A stretch of DNA of 64,000 nucleotides from Mytilus californianus (Eukaryota; Mollusca; Bivalvia; Mytilida; Mytilidae). Positions 12,516-24,290 of the stretch are shown piece by piece; positions within the stretch are counted from its first letter, which is position 1, and each line of letters begins with the position of its first letter. The notes beneath the pieces were generated by a model. It saw nothing but the letters and a program-made list of their open reading frames with translations. It had not been told where the DNA came from and ran no database searches. The stretch spans positions 57,682,318 to 57,746,317 of the forward strand of contig NW_026262593.1 in the NCBI RefSeq assembly GCF_021869535.1, written 5' to 3'. The translations under genes were made by a program, and so were the position numbers.

Positions 12516-12812
12516 GTCAAGTATAGCACATACCCGTACTTGTATATATACCAAAATTAAAATGGTATACACATTGGTCTTTTTTCAAACAAATGAGAAA
12601 CGTTATCATTCTCAGTCTGATTAATTAACTTAAGACAAACATTGTTAGATAATTTTTAATAAGAAAAGGAAAACAATATTATAGAAGTCATCAGAAAACT
12701 ATTTAAAAATTCATATTTTGCTATACTTCTGGAATATATGATCAAGCATAAAATTAAGAAAGACTAACAAATTGCATCATGTTTGGCGGCGAGTTGATAC
12801 ATGATTGTAAAT

Positions 12813-15800
12813 TTAGCTATGTCTGTTGCAGCCTGCCTCCTTGATTTTGTTCCAATACCAGTTAGTGGAACTTTTCTTACAGCCAGATGGACCTCCATTG
12901 TGCATGCGTGCGTAATCTTCACAGGTCGTTCCACATGTCTTGCCCCCATAACGTTTCATAAAAGCCTGTGTACATCTCTTTGCACAATTGTAGTCATTCG
13001 CACACTGTTTATAACCTGTAAAAGTTAGATTCAAATTTAGTTCTATTATAAATAAGAAAAATTGATATGCATTAGTTCTACAGTAATACTTATCTACTTG
13101 TCATACGAGTGGGAGGTTCAGCTACCTATACAATCGGAGTGAAGAACTCCTATACATACCGTCCTTAATCAGGCACGTTCGAACCAAAATTCAGAAAACA
13201 AAATACATTTAACGTTTAGGATAACAAAAGGTACAAGGACATCACGAGAATAGCCAAACAAGCAGTTGCAGTTTATCCAGTTGCAGCCTTAGTTTAAAAA
13301 CGATACTTTACTAGTTAATACATCGAAAGTTTTGAATGAATTTTTTTCATTTGAATATAACCAGTATTGGAGCACTTGATAAGGGGCGCGCAGATGCAGA
13401 TGTTACCCTCGAGGACTTATGTGCAGTTAATTGTTATAGGTTGTACTTCTGTAAATATAGACAATGCAATTTCCTATAGAAAATCCCTTTACGGCTAACA
13501 CCGTGCCACTTTTACCATGACGTTTTGTAAAAATTCATATCCTAGAGCAAACAGTGTATATGCACTACTATTTTTTTCAAAGGTCATAACATAGAGCTGT
13601 GCGGCATATTTTCAACATTCATATGCCCCGAACGTCTAAGAGCTTAAACTTTTTCTAAAATTCTGTACTTCCCCTCCCTTCTTTGTTTGGGTCTTCCTCA
13701 GAATTCAATTTGGCCGCTATATTTTAAATAGCTGTATTCACAAAGTGTAACCTATACTTATATTTATTCAAATAGAAAATCTTGAAAAACACTTTTTCTC
13801 ACAACAGTTGATCAGAATCATCGCTTAAAAGAAATCACTGCTTATACTCTAACTTTTCTTTTATAGTACATTTGATACCCCCACCTCTGTTTCAATTTTT
13901 AAAGAATTTGAAAACAAGACTTTAATTATTGTCAGCTTACCCTATGTGTATGTTTTCTGACATGAAATGTCTAGAACCTGTTTGAAACTATTCTGATAAC
14001 ACATTGAAAGCATTTCAGAATACTATAAATGTAAAGTTTAGTATTTAATCATTCCAACATTCAAGATTATATAAAGTATCCAATTCTGCATTTGTCTCCA
14101 GTCCACATCTTACTGTATGCCTATTTATTTATTAAAGTTCACAATTTCTGCCTCTAATGGTCAGTTTAGAAATCTTTTCACAATGATATCATCTCTAACC
14201 ATATATCTAACATAATTTGACTAATATATGAACTAGAAGTGTTTAAACAAAGCCATATTTGCAATAGTTGTATATTTGAAGTTACCAGTCTGATGTATAA
14301 ATTCAATAAAAGTTTTATAGAACGGACTTTTGAAATCTGTTTTTTGCATAACATCAAAGCACAGTTATTGTTTTTATACAAAAGACCTTTATAATAATAA
14401 GATCATAATCTTTACAGGTTAAATTATCTGTTTTATGACCCAGAGGTTAGGCTTTTTTCTGTTGGCTTTTTTCTGTTTTCTTGCCACTGGGGCCTCAAAT
14501 TTGCTAAATAATTCTGCTGTCTCTGTGAATATGGTATATTTAGTACATTTTTAGAATAGAACACACTATTGTTAGTTTTATTAAGGTGTTTTTGTATCTC
14601 TAGCTTGTATTTTGTATGCCGCAGTCACAAGAGAGCACATTCAGGTGTTACGGCTTACTTATGGGTTTTAGACAGGACAAAAACACCCCAACAACAATAT
14701 AACTCAATGATCTATGAGTTTCAATGATTGTGAAGAGTAAATATAAGCACTTCTTAACAATTTAAATTTCAAATTATGCATATATTATGAATCTACTTTG
14801 CAAACAGGGCTTTAAGTAAAGTAGACTAAGGTCGGGTTGTTGTCTCTTTGCCACATTCCCCATTTCCATTCTCAATTTTATGCATACTGTAAGCTGTGAA
14901 TATATGCTGAGTCATCATAGTTAAGGCCCAGGATTTTGTCAATCTTCATGAAATATTAATCAAACTTTATATTTGAGTTAAATTCTCTGAAGATAAACCA
15001 GAGTTGTTGAAATTCTACGTGTTCTCTTTTTTCACCCAATATATGAGTGTATACACAAATTAAGTCCATAAGTGAAGTGTATAGAGAAAAAAAACGATAT
15101 TTGTTCTTCTAATGGTATTTGTAGCACTGAAAAGGAAAATAGGTATCAGCTGACTGCTTCATTATCAAAATTCGACCAAATCAAGGGTAGCTCTTCTAAT
15201 AGCAATAACCATTTCTTGTAATTCCAATGTGCACACTAAGTTATATGCATGTAAAACATCTCCTCCATACATACAAACCTATTATGCCCGTGCATGAAAT
15301 CATACTCGAAATGTCATGAAATGGATTAATACACGTATAATTAATTTGGTTGCTATGGCGTCGACCAATGAATAAGATTTAACATACAGCAGTGGATTTT
15401 TTGTGATCTAATCCTTTGTCAATATATAGTATATAAAAATAAAAATATGATTGTCAATGAGACAGCTGTCTACCACAATTTAACATGAAGTGGATATAAG
15501 CAATTATAGACAACTGGACGGCCTTCAACAATTAGAAAATCCCATACCGTATAGTCGGTTAAAAAAGGGCCCCGACATGAAAAATTATGAAACAATTCAA
15601 TTGAGAAAACTAAAGGCCTATTATATAACAAAACAATTTACGAAAAACAAATATGACAGACATGAACTAACGACAATCACTAAACTACAGGCTCCTGTTT
15701 GGGACAGATACATATCGAATATTGCGGGGTTAAACATGTTGAAGGCGCCAACTCTCCTTCCAACATAGGATAGTTGTGTAACATTATACTTTAAGAACAA

Positions 15801-18800
15801 ACTATAAAAGTCAGTTGAAAGGGCTGAACTTGTCAGATCGATACAAAGCAGAAAAACATCTAACAAAAGCACAGACCGGAGTTGTCGGGATATTTATACA
15901 TCCCTAAAAAAAAAAGATCTGAGAGTACTCGCAGTTACTGGCGGCTAGTTCAAAGCCAATAACAACAAATACAAAAACTCATGTATATAAGACTAACACA
16001 TCAATCAGTACACATCCAACATCTGATGGATATAGTGTAAAACGTCCCATTAATTTTCTTTAAATTTCAATCGCCGAATAAGTTCTTATATCAACAGAAA
16101 TAAAGAAAACAAACAAATACCAATAAGATATAAATTTTCCTCATTTTAGTGTTAATCAAAGTTTTTAACTATATATCAATCCATGAGAAATGATCAAAAA
16201 TGCTCTCATCCTCAGCTAGAATTGTTTTGCTGAAGTTGGAACAAAAACCAACTGTCACAGCTTAAATGTATCTTGTTACTGGTTTCCTTAACGTTGTTGT
16301 ACACTTACCGCCTCCCGGTCGATGACAATCTTTCCAGAACACTTCTTTTATCTGAAGTGGTCCACAGGAGTCCGATCCGACATCCCAACGGCAACCTATG
16401 TTCCTATTACATCTTGATTCTACCTTAAATTCAAATGATAAATGTGAAACAAAAACTATGTATTTTTCAGAAATACTAGAATTATTGCGAACATTTAACA
16501 TTATAACAATGAAATGAATCTTCCGTTTCAGACTGACATGCGTATTAAAATAGTGATTCTGAGACATATAGTTCTGTCGTGTGTTAATCTAAGAACAATT
16601 TCAAAATTTCTTACCAGTAGTTGCAAATATAGCAAAAGGCATTTAAATGTAATTAACAATAAAAAAGTAAACCAGACTGGATGTATTGAAGTCTGCTGGA
16701 ATTATACTTTCTTTAAGTTTTGGTTCAATTTTTTCAAGAGATATATTTACAACGGAAATGAGAATTTTAATGGAAATACCAGTTATTTTAAGTTATAATA
16801 CTCTTTGGTTGTTACTCGACTGACCCACAAACAAAGTGATTAACGACCAAAGGACTTTATGTTAAGTTGTGTGAAAGATAATACATCAATTAATTTCGAA
16901 AAAATAACTAAAATATTACTTATCATTATCAGAGGTAGATTAAGTAAATAAAAATACGTCATTAAGGACCGCGTATTTTGGGAGAGACTTTCTTAAGTCC
17001 TGTGCTGCACTGATTGGTAGATGATGTTGCAAAAAATATTTTTGATAAGATTGATCAAAACTCTGATTAACAAAATAAATAAATAAATGCTGAATGCACT
17101 TAAAGTTCTTTACTGCAGGGTTGAAATGTAATGGGGGTCAGTGAAGACATTTAGAGCGAATCTACAATGTTTGTAATCAAGGCCATTTGTATGGCCCAAA
17201 AATGCCGCATGCCGCTATGTTTTGATTGTTGTATAAGAAGGGTCTATATTTCTATTTGAATGAATGGTATATGAAAGCTTCTGATTTCTAAAGATAACCC
17301 AGGTATGAATTAAATTCCAGTAATAGGTTTGAATTGAAGTCAATGGGATATTCTTAACTGACTATATCCCTTGAACAGTCAGATCAATTATATCATCGAT
17401 GCTTGCATAACTGTTGCGCATGTGTAGGCATTCACACTAGTGACATCATTGACTGGGTTATACACGTACAAACTGTTTGGTTGCCATGACATCGATCAAT
17501 GAAATGGGATTTAACATACAGAATATCATTACTATTGAGATCCAAACTCATGTTTATTGATTCAATGTCCATTATCTGTTTGGAATGTCAGTCACCAATA
17601 CGCTCTTAAATAAAATTTAATTCTGTCAAAGTTCCACTGGTATAATATATATACTTACATGACAAATACAGGCCAGGCACTTGTCAGAAAGTGCTGAAAG
17701 TTAAATTATCTATATGTTTATGGTGAATAGATGAAAAAGTAAACAATGTGTGTTTCAAAAGTTTTTACAAGTCAAATATACAAAATTATATCAAAATTGA
17801 TAAAAAAAAATTAAAATATTATATACAGTCAACGCTGTTCCCCCTTTTTTCCATCCATAGTTAATTCCAATATGTTCTGAGACGATTATGTTTTACGTAC
17901 TCTTACATTCAATTGGTACTAACCATGAACAACACAACGGTTACAACATATGGAGCAGGATCTGTTCACCTTCATACAGCAACCGAAATTATCCCCGGTC
18001 TTGTTAGGGTTCGGGTTGTCCAGCCCTTAGTATTCTATTTAATTAACTGTTGACTATTGTTTGTCTGAATTTTGATTTGCAATGAAAAAGAGAGGCGAAA
18101 GATACAAAACGGACATTAAATGTCCTTTTGGTATCTTCGGGCTCTCTCTTACATAACATTTAAGCTTGCAGAACGTTTTTCGACTAAAGTAATAAAGTTA
18201 AACGGATATATACATTGTTAACCTTTATATAAAACTAAACTTTAATGGAGACAACCATCTTAGGAACTTTGCTTAGTTTTGTAGCGTTATTTCCTTTGAT
18301 CCTGCAGATTTTTACCCGCCCTTTAGCTTTGCTAGTGCTGTTTAACCTTAGCTCAGTTGGCTGAATGGTGGCTTGCTGTGCAAGAGGTTCTGGGTTCGGC
18401 GGGTTTAGTAGTAATTTTTTAAGGAGATTCGTATCCTAATTATGACATTTTATTTGTTGAACTCATAATAAAGTTTCTTAAAATTTGCCAACTTGAAAAC
18501 AAAAATAATTGTAAAGTGACTTATAATGCTTACTCCCACTTCAATTGGACTCTTCTGGATAGTTTTCTCTTTGGCAATCTAATCACATCTCCTTACTTTT
18601 TATATAGCAATTCACTTTTAATATCATGGGACGATTAGAGCTCAAAATATGTTATCTTATTCAAAAAAACGTGCTCCAGAAATATACCAGAAACCACCCA
18701 AAAACTGTGATTTTCGCAAGTTGGGTAACGTTTCCACATTCACGTTTAATTTAAGGTTTGATTTAGCTGAATATTGCCACAAATCTACGAATTTTCAATA

Positions 18801-19355
18801 TTAGTTTCAAAAATATCTCGAAAATAAGACTGAGTGGTCCAATTTTTTCCCTAAAAATGATTGATCTTGATAGTTTCAATTTTTTCTATGTATTTTCCTG
18901 ACATAGTGTAATATTTAAATACATGATTGAGAGTAAACTCCATATTTCTAACAAATATGCAAGACAATCCTGTATCGTTTACTGTATAAAACAATCAACT
19001 TTCTTTAAGGAATATATATATAAGAAAAATCTACCGTATCCTGTAAATTCAGAAATTATAATTTTGACATGAACAGCAAAAATTTGAGAATAATTATTGC
19101 AATTTCCGGAAATCTGCATACAGATCAATAATTCAGATATCATTTGCTAGTTCTTATTAATGCGATAATCACCCAGTCAAATTTTTCGCATTAAAATATC
19201 TTGCAATTATTTCTGAGTTTACCATATTTGCTTTAAACGATATACATTCCGAATAACTGAGAATAAAAGTTCTGTTACCTACCTGCTAATAACAACTCAG
19301 TATGGATGGCCAAAATGATGACTAAAACTTTTAACGAAAATTGAAGAGATAGCAT
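12813..19355 (-). CDS. Invertebrate-type (i-type) lysozyme, copy 1, four coding exons
   Basis: Secreted muramidase of the destabilase/i-type lysozyme family, cleaving the MurNAc-GlcNAc bond of peptidoglycan; bivalves use such enzymes in defence and digestion. Exons (minus strand): 19355-19283, 17693-17659, 16423-16309, 13015-12813; all introns are GT...AG and phases agree, giving 426 nt and 141 residues. Exon 1 is a signal peptide (MLSLQFSLKVLVIILAIHTE...). Exon 2 gives LSDKCLACICH. Exon 3 begins VESRCNRNIGCRWDVGSDSC; Glu38 and Asp50 match, by spacing, the catalytic Glu18/Asp30 known from a clam lysozyme. Exon 4 carries TCEDYARMHNGGPSGC. Fourteen cysteines follow the signal, the number seen in seven-disulfide clam enzymes. 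The family's CGYFQIK is CGPLQIK here. The ATG lies directly after a polypyrimidine-CAG acceptor, so a non-coding 5' exon is likely further upstream. ATTAAA at 12655-12660 could be the poly(A) signal. Confidence 0.93.
13431..13760. mobile_element. MITE-like element in lysozyme copy 1 intron 3
   Basis: The left end reads TTATAGGTTGTACTTCTGTA and the right end, inverted, ATAGGTTACACTTTGTGAAT, giving imperfect terminal inverted repeats. The interior (about 13433-13702) is the reverse complement of 38999-39257. No transposase frame is present. The 13430-15000 interval is about 1.4 kb longer than its counterpart in copy 2. Confidence 0.7.
13761..15000. other. Intron 3 sequence unique to copy 1, nothing coding recognised
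   Basis: Absent from the shorter intron 3 of copy 2. It holds AT-rich sequence with one short unassigned open frame (14178-14381 minus) and a weak pair of TGGCTTTTTTCTGTT-like repeats at 14450-14480. Probably further insertion debris. Confidence 0.5.
15425..16035 (-). mobile_element. PLE 3'-UTR copy in lysozyme copy 1 intron 3
   Basis: Begins at the terminal ATATGATTGTCAATGAGACA, passes CGGCCTTCAACAATTAGAAA, CCGTATAGTCGGTTAAAAAA, GAGAGTACTCGCAGTTACTG and ends near CACATCCAACATCTGATGGA. It lies 270 bp downstream of exon 3 and is missing at the equivalent place in copy 2 (35815-35840), so it entered after duplication or was lost from copy 2. Confidence 0.75.
17930..18160. repeat. Dispersed repeat (GGAGCAGGATCTG family) ending in an inverted repeat
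   Basis: ACATATGGAGCAGGATCTGT, then ATCCCCGGTCTTGTTAGGGT and TTTGTCTGAATTTTGATTTG mark a family seen also at 24045-24290, 37800-37890, 46370-46560, 47230-47380 (inverted), 54570-54640 and 59260-59390. Here it ends in a hairpin at 18090-18153 with arms of about 30 bp. Confidence 0.7.
18342..18405 (+). mobile_element. tRNA-like Pol III promoter segment (SINE head or tRNA pseudogene)
   Basis: TAGCTCAGTTGG at 18349-18360 fits the tRNA A-box consensus exactly. It is followed, 27 bp on, by GAGGTTCTGGGTTCGGCGGG with a B-box-like GGGTTCGG. There is no complementary acceptor stem and the B box is imperfect, so I call a tRNA-derived SINE head or pseudogene, not a functional tRNA. The same B-box part (AGAGGTTCCGGGTTCGGC) recurs at about 22989-23009. 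Confidence 0.6.
18540..18605 (+). mobile_element. Short PLE 3'-tail fragment
   Basis: TTCTCTTTGGCAATCTAATC then ACATCTCCTTACTTTTTATA matches the common 3' terminus. The matching site in copy 2 (about 37880) lacks it. Confidence 0.55.
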
Positions 19356-20766
19356 CCTGAAAAAAAAACATTTTGATATCTGTTTAGTATTTTTTTTTTA
19401 AATTCTGGTCTGAAAGCCAATCCTTTTTGCTTCTTTTAAAGTTGTTACCTCCAACTTATGTAAAGTCAGCTCAATATTTTTAAAGACATATTGATCAAGC
19501 GTAAAAACTTTAACATGGCAAATAATACTGCCAAACACTTCATTTAGTAGAAAATATATCCGACAAATTGTAACAAGAAATATGTATTTTCTAAATATAA
19601 AAATAAGAAGATGTGGTATGATTGCCAATGAGACAACTCTCCACAAGAGACCAAATGACACAGAAATTAACAACTATAGGTCACCGTACGGCCTTCAGCA
19701 ATGAGCAAAGCCCATACCGCATAGTCAGCTATAAAAGGCCCTGAATTGACAAATGTAAAACAATTCAAACGAGAAAAACTAACGGTCTAATTTATGTACA
19801 ACATAATGAACGAAAAACAGATATGTTACACAGCAACAATTCAAACGACAACCACTGAATTACAGGTTCCTGACTTGGGACAGGCACATACATAATGAGG
19901 CGGGTTAAGCTCGTTTGAAGGCGCCAACCCTCTCCCTAATCTGGGATAGTGGTGTAACAGTACAACATAAGAACAAACTATAAAAATCAGTTGAAAAAGG
20001 CTTAACTCATCAGATGGATACAAATAGAAATACATCTCACAAAAACACAGAGTGGACGTGGACGGCTACTCATACATCCACACAACAGAAAGACACTAAG
20101 TACAGATCTGAGAGTACTCGCAGTAACTAACAGCTAGTTCAAAGCCAATAACAACTTATGAAAAAATCATGAATCTAAGACTAAAATATCAATCAGTACA
20201 CGTCCAGCATCAAATGGATTTAGTATAGAGACGTCATAAACAGTCAGAGAAAAGCATGGCCTTGTGCAGTGCCAAGATACAGGTATCGAAAGATTGTCGA
20301 GCCATGAATGTGGATATGTATATAAAAGTAATATTTAGTTTTACTTTAATTTTAAATTACTGATAACAAAATCAAAATCAAAACCAATAAAAACAGTATT
20401 CAAAGATCTAATTACAGTGTTGAATTGGTCACCTTTTAGAATAAGTTTATTTAAAGGATCGATAAGTTTTCCCGGATCGTTTCAAAATTTCCGGGCTCGG
20501 TAAAAAACATCTCCGTAGAAATAAGGATGTGCTATCCCGTTTAAAATAATTTTTCTACAGGTACAACCAAACTTCAAAACCAAATCTTTATATCTATGGA
20601 AGAATTTAGTAAAGGTTTAAGTAATTTGTGGTAACGAAATCTCTGACTTAATAATTTACCAGTAATACATAGATTACGTTCATTGAAATCCAAAACGTTA
20701 CAACAGACACGGGCATAGCGAACGAGGTGTGATATACAAACACCGTAAGATGATGCCAAAGGATTA

Positions 20767-21204
20767 TCAACGTCCAAAAAAATCGTTCCTTTTGTCGTAA
20801 ATTTTAGTGTCGAGTTTCCCGTGTAAAACTGAAATATCGAAATCTAGGAAAGGACAGTTATTTACGTTTATATTTGAATTATTTGAAGTAAGTTCCTTTG
20901 GGTAAATTGCGGCAGTATATTTAGAAAATTTTTGATTATTTAACGAAAAAATATCATCAAGATAACGTGAAGTGTTGTAGAATTTATCAGTTAAATGCAA
21001 TTCAGACGGGTCTTTACTGAGTTTTGTCATACACTGTGATTCATAACAGTACAAGAACAAGTCTGCTATTAAAAGGGCGCAATTGGTGCCCATAGGAATA
21101 CCTACAACCTGTCGATAAACTTTATTGCCGAAACGTACATAAATGTTATCAAGGAGAAAATTAACAGCTTTAATCATCTCATCAAACCTCCAGTATGTGT
21201 ATCT
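20767..21204 (-). pseudogene. Reverse-transcriptase core fragment of PLE copy 1
   Basis: Open frame covering the catalytic part of the reverse transcriptase. It has GIPMGTNC (motif of the B region) and YLDD at 20964-20953, whose aspartates would bind metal ions. It continues with LNNQKFSKYTA and DFDISVLHGKLDTKIYDKRND, then breaks near 20775, where the frame continues in a neighbouring frame as NPLASSYGVCISHLVRYARV. The reported frame's first 19 residues come from an inserted repeat and are not part of the enzyme. The element cannot make a working protein. Confidence 0.85.
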
Positions 21205-21440
21205 ATATAAATATAAGAAGATGTGGTATGAGTGCCAATGAGACAACTCTCCATCCAAGTAAAACTTTATAAAAGTAAACCATTATAGGTCACAGTACGG
21301 TCTTCAACACGGAGCCTTGGCTCACACCGAACAGTAAGCTATAAAGGGCCCCAAAAATTACTAGTGTAAAACCATTCAAACGGGAAAACCAACGGTCTAA
21401 TCTATATAAAAAACGAGAAACACTTATGGTTATGTTAATA
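21205..21440 (-). mobile_element. PLE-tail copy nested inside the PLE reverse transcriptase
   Basis: ATAAGAAGATGTGGTATGAG at the low-coordinate end, then TAGGTCACAGTACGGTCTTC and GGGAAAACCAACGGTCTAAT. It separates the reverse-transcriptase blocks ending NEK...YA from those beginning YTYWRFDEMIK, so it landed in an existing element in the same orientation. Confidence 0.75.
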
Positions 21441-23539
21441 ACTAGCATATTTACCTTTCTCATTAGAGAAGAAGGCTTTAAATGATTTGCAGCAAATATA
21501 TTTTGCATTCAGATTTACCAAAAGAACATTTAATTAAATAGGAAAACTTTTGTTTGATAAGGTTTGTGTGGAAATTTAGTGTAAAGAGCTGAAAAGTCAA
21601 AACCGAATCAAAAGGACCATCAAAAGCACTTAATTTATCTAAAACATCCAAAGAATGTTTTACACTCCAAAATAGTTAATTCCACTATTTTCATATATTT
21701 TATTACAAAAGTTAATGATACGTTCTTTATAGTAGTTAAGTAACTAGTTAAAAGCACTGAAAGTTTAGTTGTAGAACACTTACTAGAGGCCGAGATGAAA
21801 CGATATTTTACAGGTTTTTTGTGTAAGTTAGGTAACCAATACATAGTAGGGACCTTCAAATGTTCAGAAGAGGCCTTAAGCCGTGATAAGGTTAGGATAT
21901 GTTTGTTTACTATATGACTCTTTGTGGGGCGCACATACTTGAATGTAGAAAATCTTTTAATTTCATTCTTAAAAACGTCCGTGTAGTACTAGTATTTACG
22001 GCATACCACCACCACATTGTTGGTTGCTTTGTCGGCCGGTACAAACACAAACCGCTTTGAAAGTACTTGAAGTTTGTTTCTTATTTTAGAAATAGGCGTA
22101 GTATGTACATTTTTTATTTATTTCTGAATTATTTTCAAAATGTGATATTCGAATATCCACAACATTCATACATTTAAATAAGTGTAAAGTTTAGAATCTA
22201 CATTTATTTTCAAATTTTCAAGCTATTGAAATATCCAACCAAAGATAATATTTAATTCTTGCATGCTATAAATATGAATAAAAGAGGATATGTTTATACC
22301 TCAATAGAACAGCAACCAAACAAACAAAATAAACTTAAAGGGAAATATATGGTATTGAACAATAAACTTTTTTCCAATATTACTTTACTTTAGTGAGTAG
22401 GCCCCAATATAAAGAACAAAAGCTTATAATAACCTGATAGCGTAGTTTTTTTCCTGATCTTGGATGTCTTTATATCATGATAAAACGAAATCTTCCTCCC
22501 GTTATATGTAACCATATTTCCAATTTTGGTTGCAATCTCATATGAAAAATTCAATCTAGAAACCAAAAACCATTTTTCTGCTCACATTTCAGTCTAGTTA
22601 AAGTAACTTTGACATTAATTGTACACTTCTAACATCCAATGCATTTAATATAAACAATCAGAGAAATAACATGATCTTTGCAAAGCCAAAATATAGGTAT
22701 AGACAGGTGTATAGCAATAATATTTGTTATTTTTTCAGCCAAAAACATAACTTTTACCAGTTTTTTTTCAATTTTACAAAATACAATTATGTTACTGGGT
22801 ATCCATTTTGAATTCATATCATACCTTTATTCCAATTTTAGTTGAAATCTTAGCATAAACAATATATCTACTAATTTCAAATTTTGTTTTGTTCCATTAA
22901 AGCTTTGTTTAACTGTTCCTCTCCCAAAATCCCCTTTTATTTTGAAAAAAAATCCACTATTGACACCATGAATTAATTAAAAGTTGTGCAAGAGGTTCCG
23001 GGTTCGGCAATCTGTTTCTCAAATTTTTTCACCGCAATTTATCGTACGATTTTCTTAAATAAAAATGAACTGCACATCTACAAAAATGCAAAACAACTAA
23101 CAACTGTTCAATTTTTCATATGTATCTTACAAATACTTATAGAAAGGCAATTTCTCAAGATCAGTGATTTTGTAACAACAAATTTTCTTTTCCAATTTTA
23201 CAAACAAAATATTTACATCTGCATGATGTACAACTACGGTTACTGTGAACAATTGCATTGTTATTCTTTCCATACTTTCAGAATTTTTGCGTATACAGAA
23301 ACAACTGTTGACGGACATACGGACAGACAAAATCAAAACTGTAGGCCATCCGTATTCTTGAAGACTAGTAGCTGTTAAAAAGCAGTAGAAATGGTAAACC
23401 TTACATGTATATTTCAGTACAGAAATACTTCCAGTGGCATCGACCCAGTGGTTGTAAATAAACTCATCGTAAATACTAGTATTACAATTTTCTAAAAACG
23501 ACTCATCAGTGACGCGGGACAAATGTTGAGACTAATCAT

Positions 23540-24040
23540 AGTATCAAATATTGCTAAACAGGAAGCTAGACATTTTAAACTTTTAATTAATTAGATATTG
23601 CGCAACATATCATATTGTTGTTATAACTTTTAAAATAGCACGCATAAATCACAATGTTGTGAATTGTAGGGGAAATACCACCAAAATATAGTACTACACT
23701 TTCAGTTTCATAAACGTGTGAAATTTACCCCAAGATTTTGATTGATTAGCCTTAATGTTCAAATTTTGAGGAAAACCAAGTATAATATGACTATATAGGA
23801 CATTATACTTGTTATAATGAAGACAAATAGGTTTATTAGAGATGTGTATCCTCATAGAGTCTTCTTCGTATCTTTTTCAACTGTTTTAATGCAATTGAGA
23901 TGCACAGTTAATCATTTATTGGTCAATTTGCATTGCATCATAATGCAGCGTGATTAAGATTTTTCGCAGAAATACTACTCAAAACGCTGTATGATGTCGT
24001 CTATGTGACTTACCGAATTAGACTATTTACCGAATTTGTA
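23540..24040. other. No gene recognised
   Basis: AT-rich non-coding sequence beyond the end of duplication block 1. No repeat family of this window was recognised here. Confidence 0.45.
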
Positions 24041-24044
24041 ATAA

Positions 24045-24290
24045 CATAAGCAACACGACGGGTGCCACATGTGGAGCAGGATCTGCTTACCCTTCCGGAG
24101 CACCTGAGATAACCCCCAGTTTTTTGTGGGGTTCGTGTTGCTTAGTCTTTGGTTTTCTATGTTGTGTTATCTGTACTATTATTTGTCTGTTTGTCTTTTT
24201 AATTTTGGCCATGGCGTTGTCAGTTTGTTTTCGATCTATGAGTTTGACTGTCCCTCTGGCATCTTTCGTCCCTCTTTTACACTAATTTTC
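24045..24290 (+). repeat. Dispersed repeat, GGAGCAGGATCTG family, best preserved copy
   Basis: Order of landmarks: CACATGTGGAGCAGGATCTG, CTTCCGGAGCACCTGAGATA, TTTTTTGTGGGGTTCGTGTT, TTGGCCATGGCGTTGTCAGT, and an end at CCTCTGGCATCTTTCGTCCC. Other copies end at the same CATCTTTCG...CCTCTTT boundary. No coding frame; class unknown (SINE-like or MITE-like). Confidence 0.7.

Larger units (their letters stand above)
19586..22090 (-). mobile_element. Penelope-like retroelement copy 1 (5'-truncated, degraded), with nested insertion
   Basis: On the minus strand, 5' to 3': FVFVPADKATNNVVVV (about 22060-22010), a YWLPNLHKKPVKYRFISASS block (about 21850-21780), an NEK-containing block ending near 21440, then after a nested insertion VGIPMGTNCALLIADLF and YLDD (20964-20953), YPKELTSNNSN, TKIYDKRNDF, and a C-terminal LDFNERNLCITGKLL. 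These are reverse-transcriptase blocks of the Penelope-like type as I recall them; assignment to a named clade is not possible by eye. A stop and frameshifts break the frame. A non-coding 3' tail runs from about 20330 to 19586 and ends in TACCACATCTTCTTA on the minus strand. No GIY-YIG endonuclease was seen. Sequence between 22090 and 22372 also belongs to the insertion. Confidence 0.82.
12190..23480. repeat. Segmental duplication block 1 (lysozyme copy 1)
   Basis: Collinear with 33805-40305: matching landmarks include exon 4 and its 3' flank (12600-13030 vs 34190-34590), exon 3 flank (15000-16880 vs 35450-36830), intron 1-2 (16900-17900 vs 36860-37810), the exon 1 region (18640-19500 vs 37890-38760) and the upstream segment (22372-23410 vs 39300-40300). 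Differences are mostly transposon insertions. Block 3 (58550-59915) is a shorter third copy. Confidence 0.85.

Noticed and set aside
12801-13028. Plus-strand open frame over lysozyme exon 4
   Set aside because: It is the antisense shadow of the minus-strand exon, which has the cysteine pattern and splice sites.
18349-18402. Functional tRNA gene
   Set aside because: The A box is good but no acceptor stem pairing is visible and the B box departs from GGTTCGANNCC.
22986-23378. 130-codon plus frame and the 131-codon minus frame at 23127-23522
   Set aside because: The paralogous stretch at 39840-40290 does not preserve either frame, so they are not under coding constraint.
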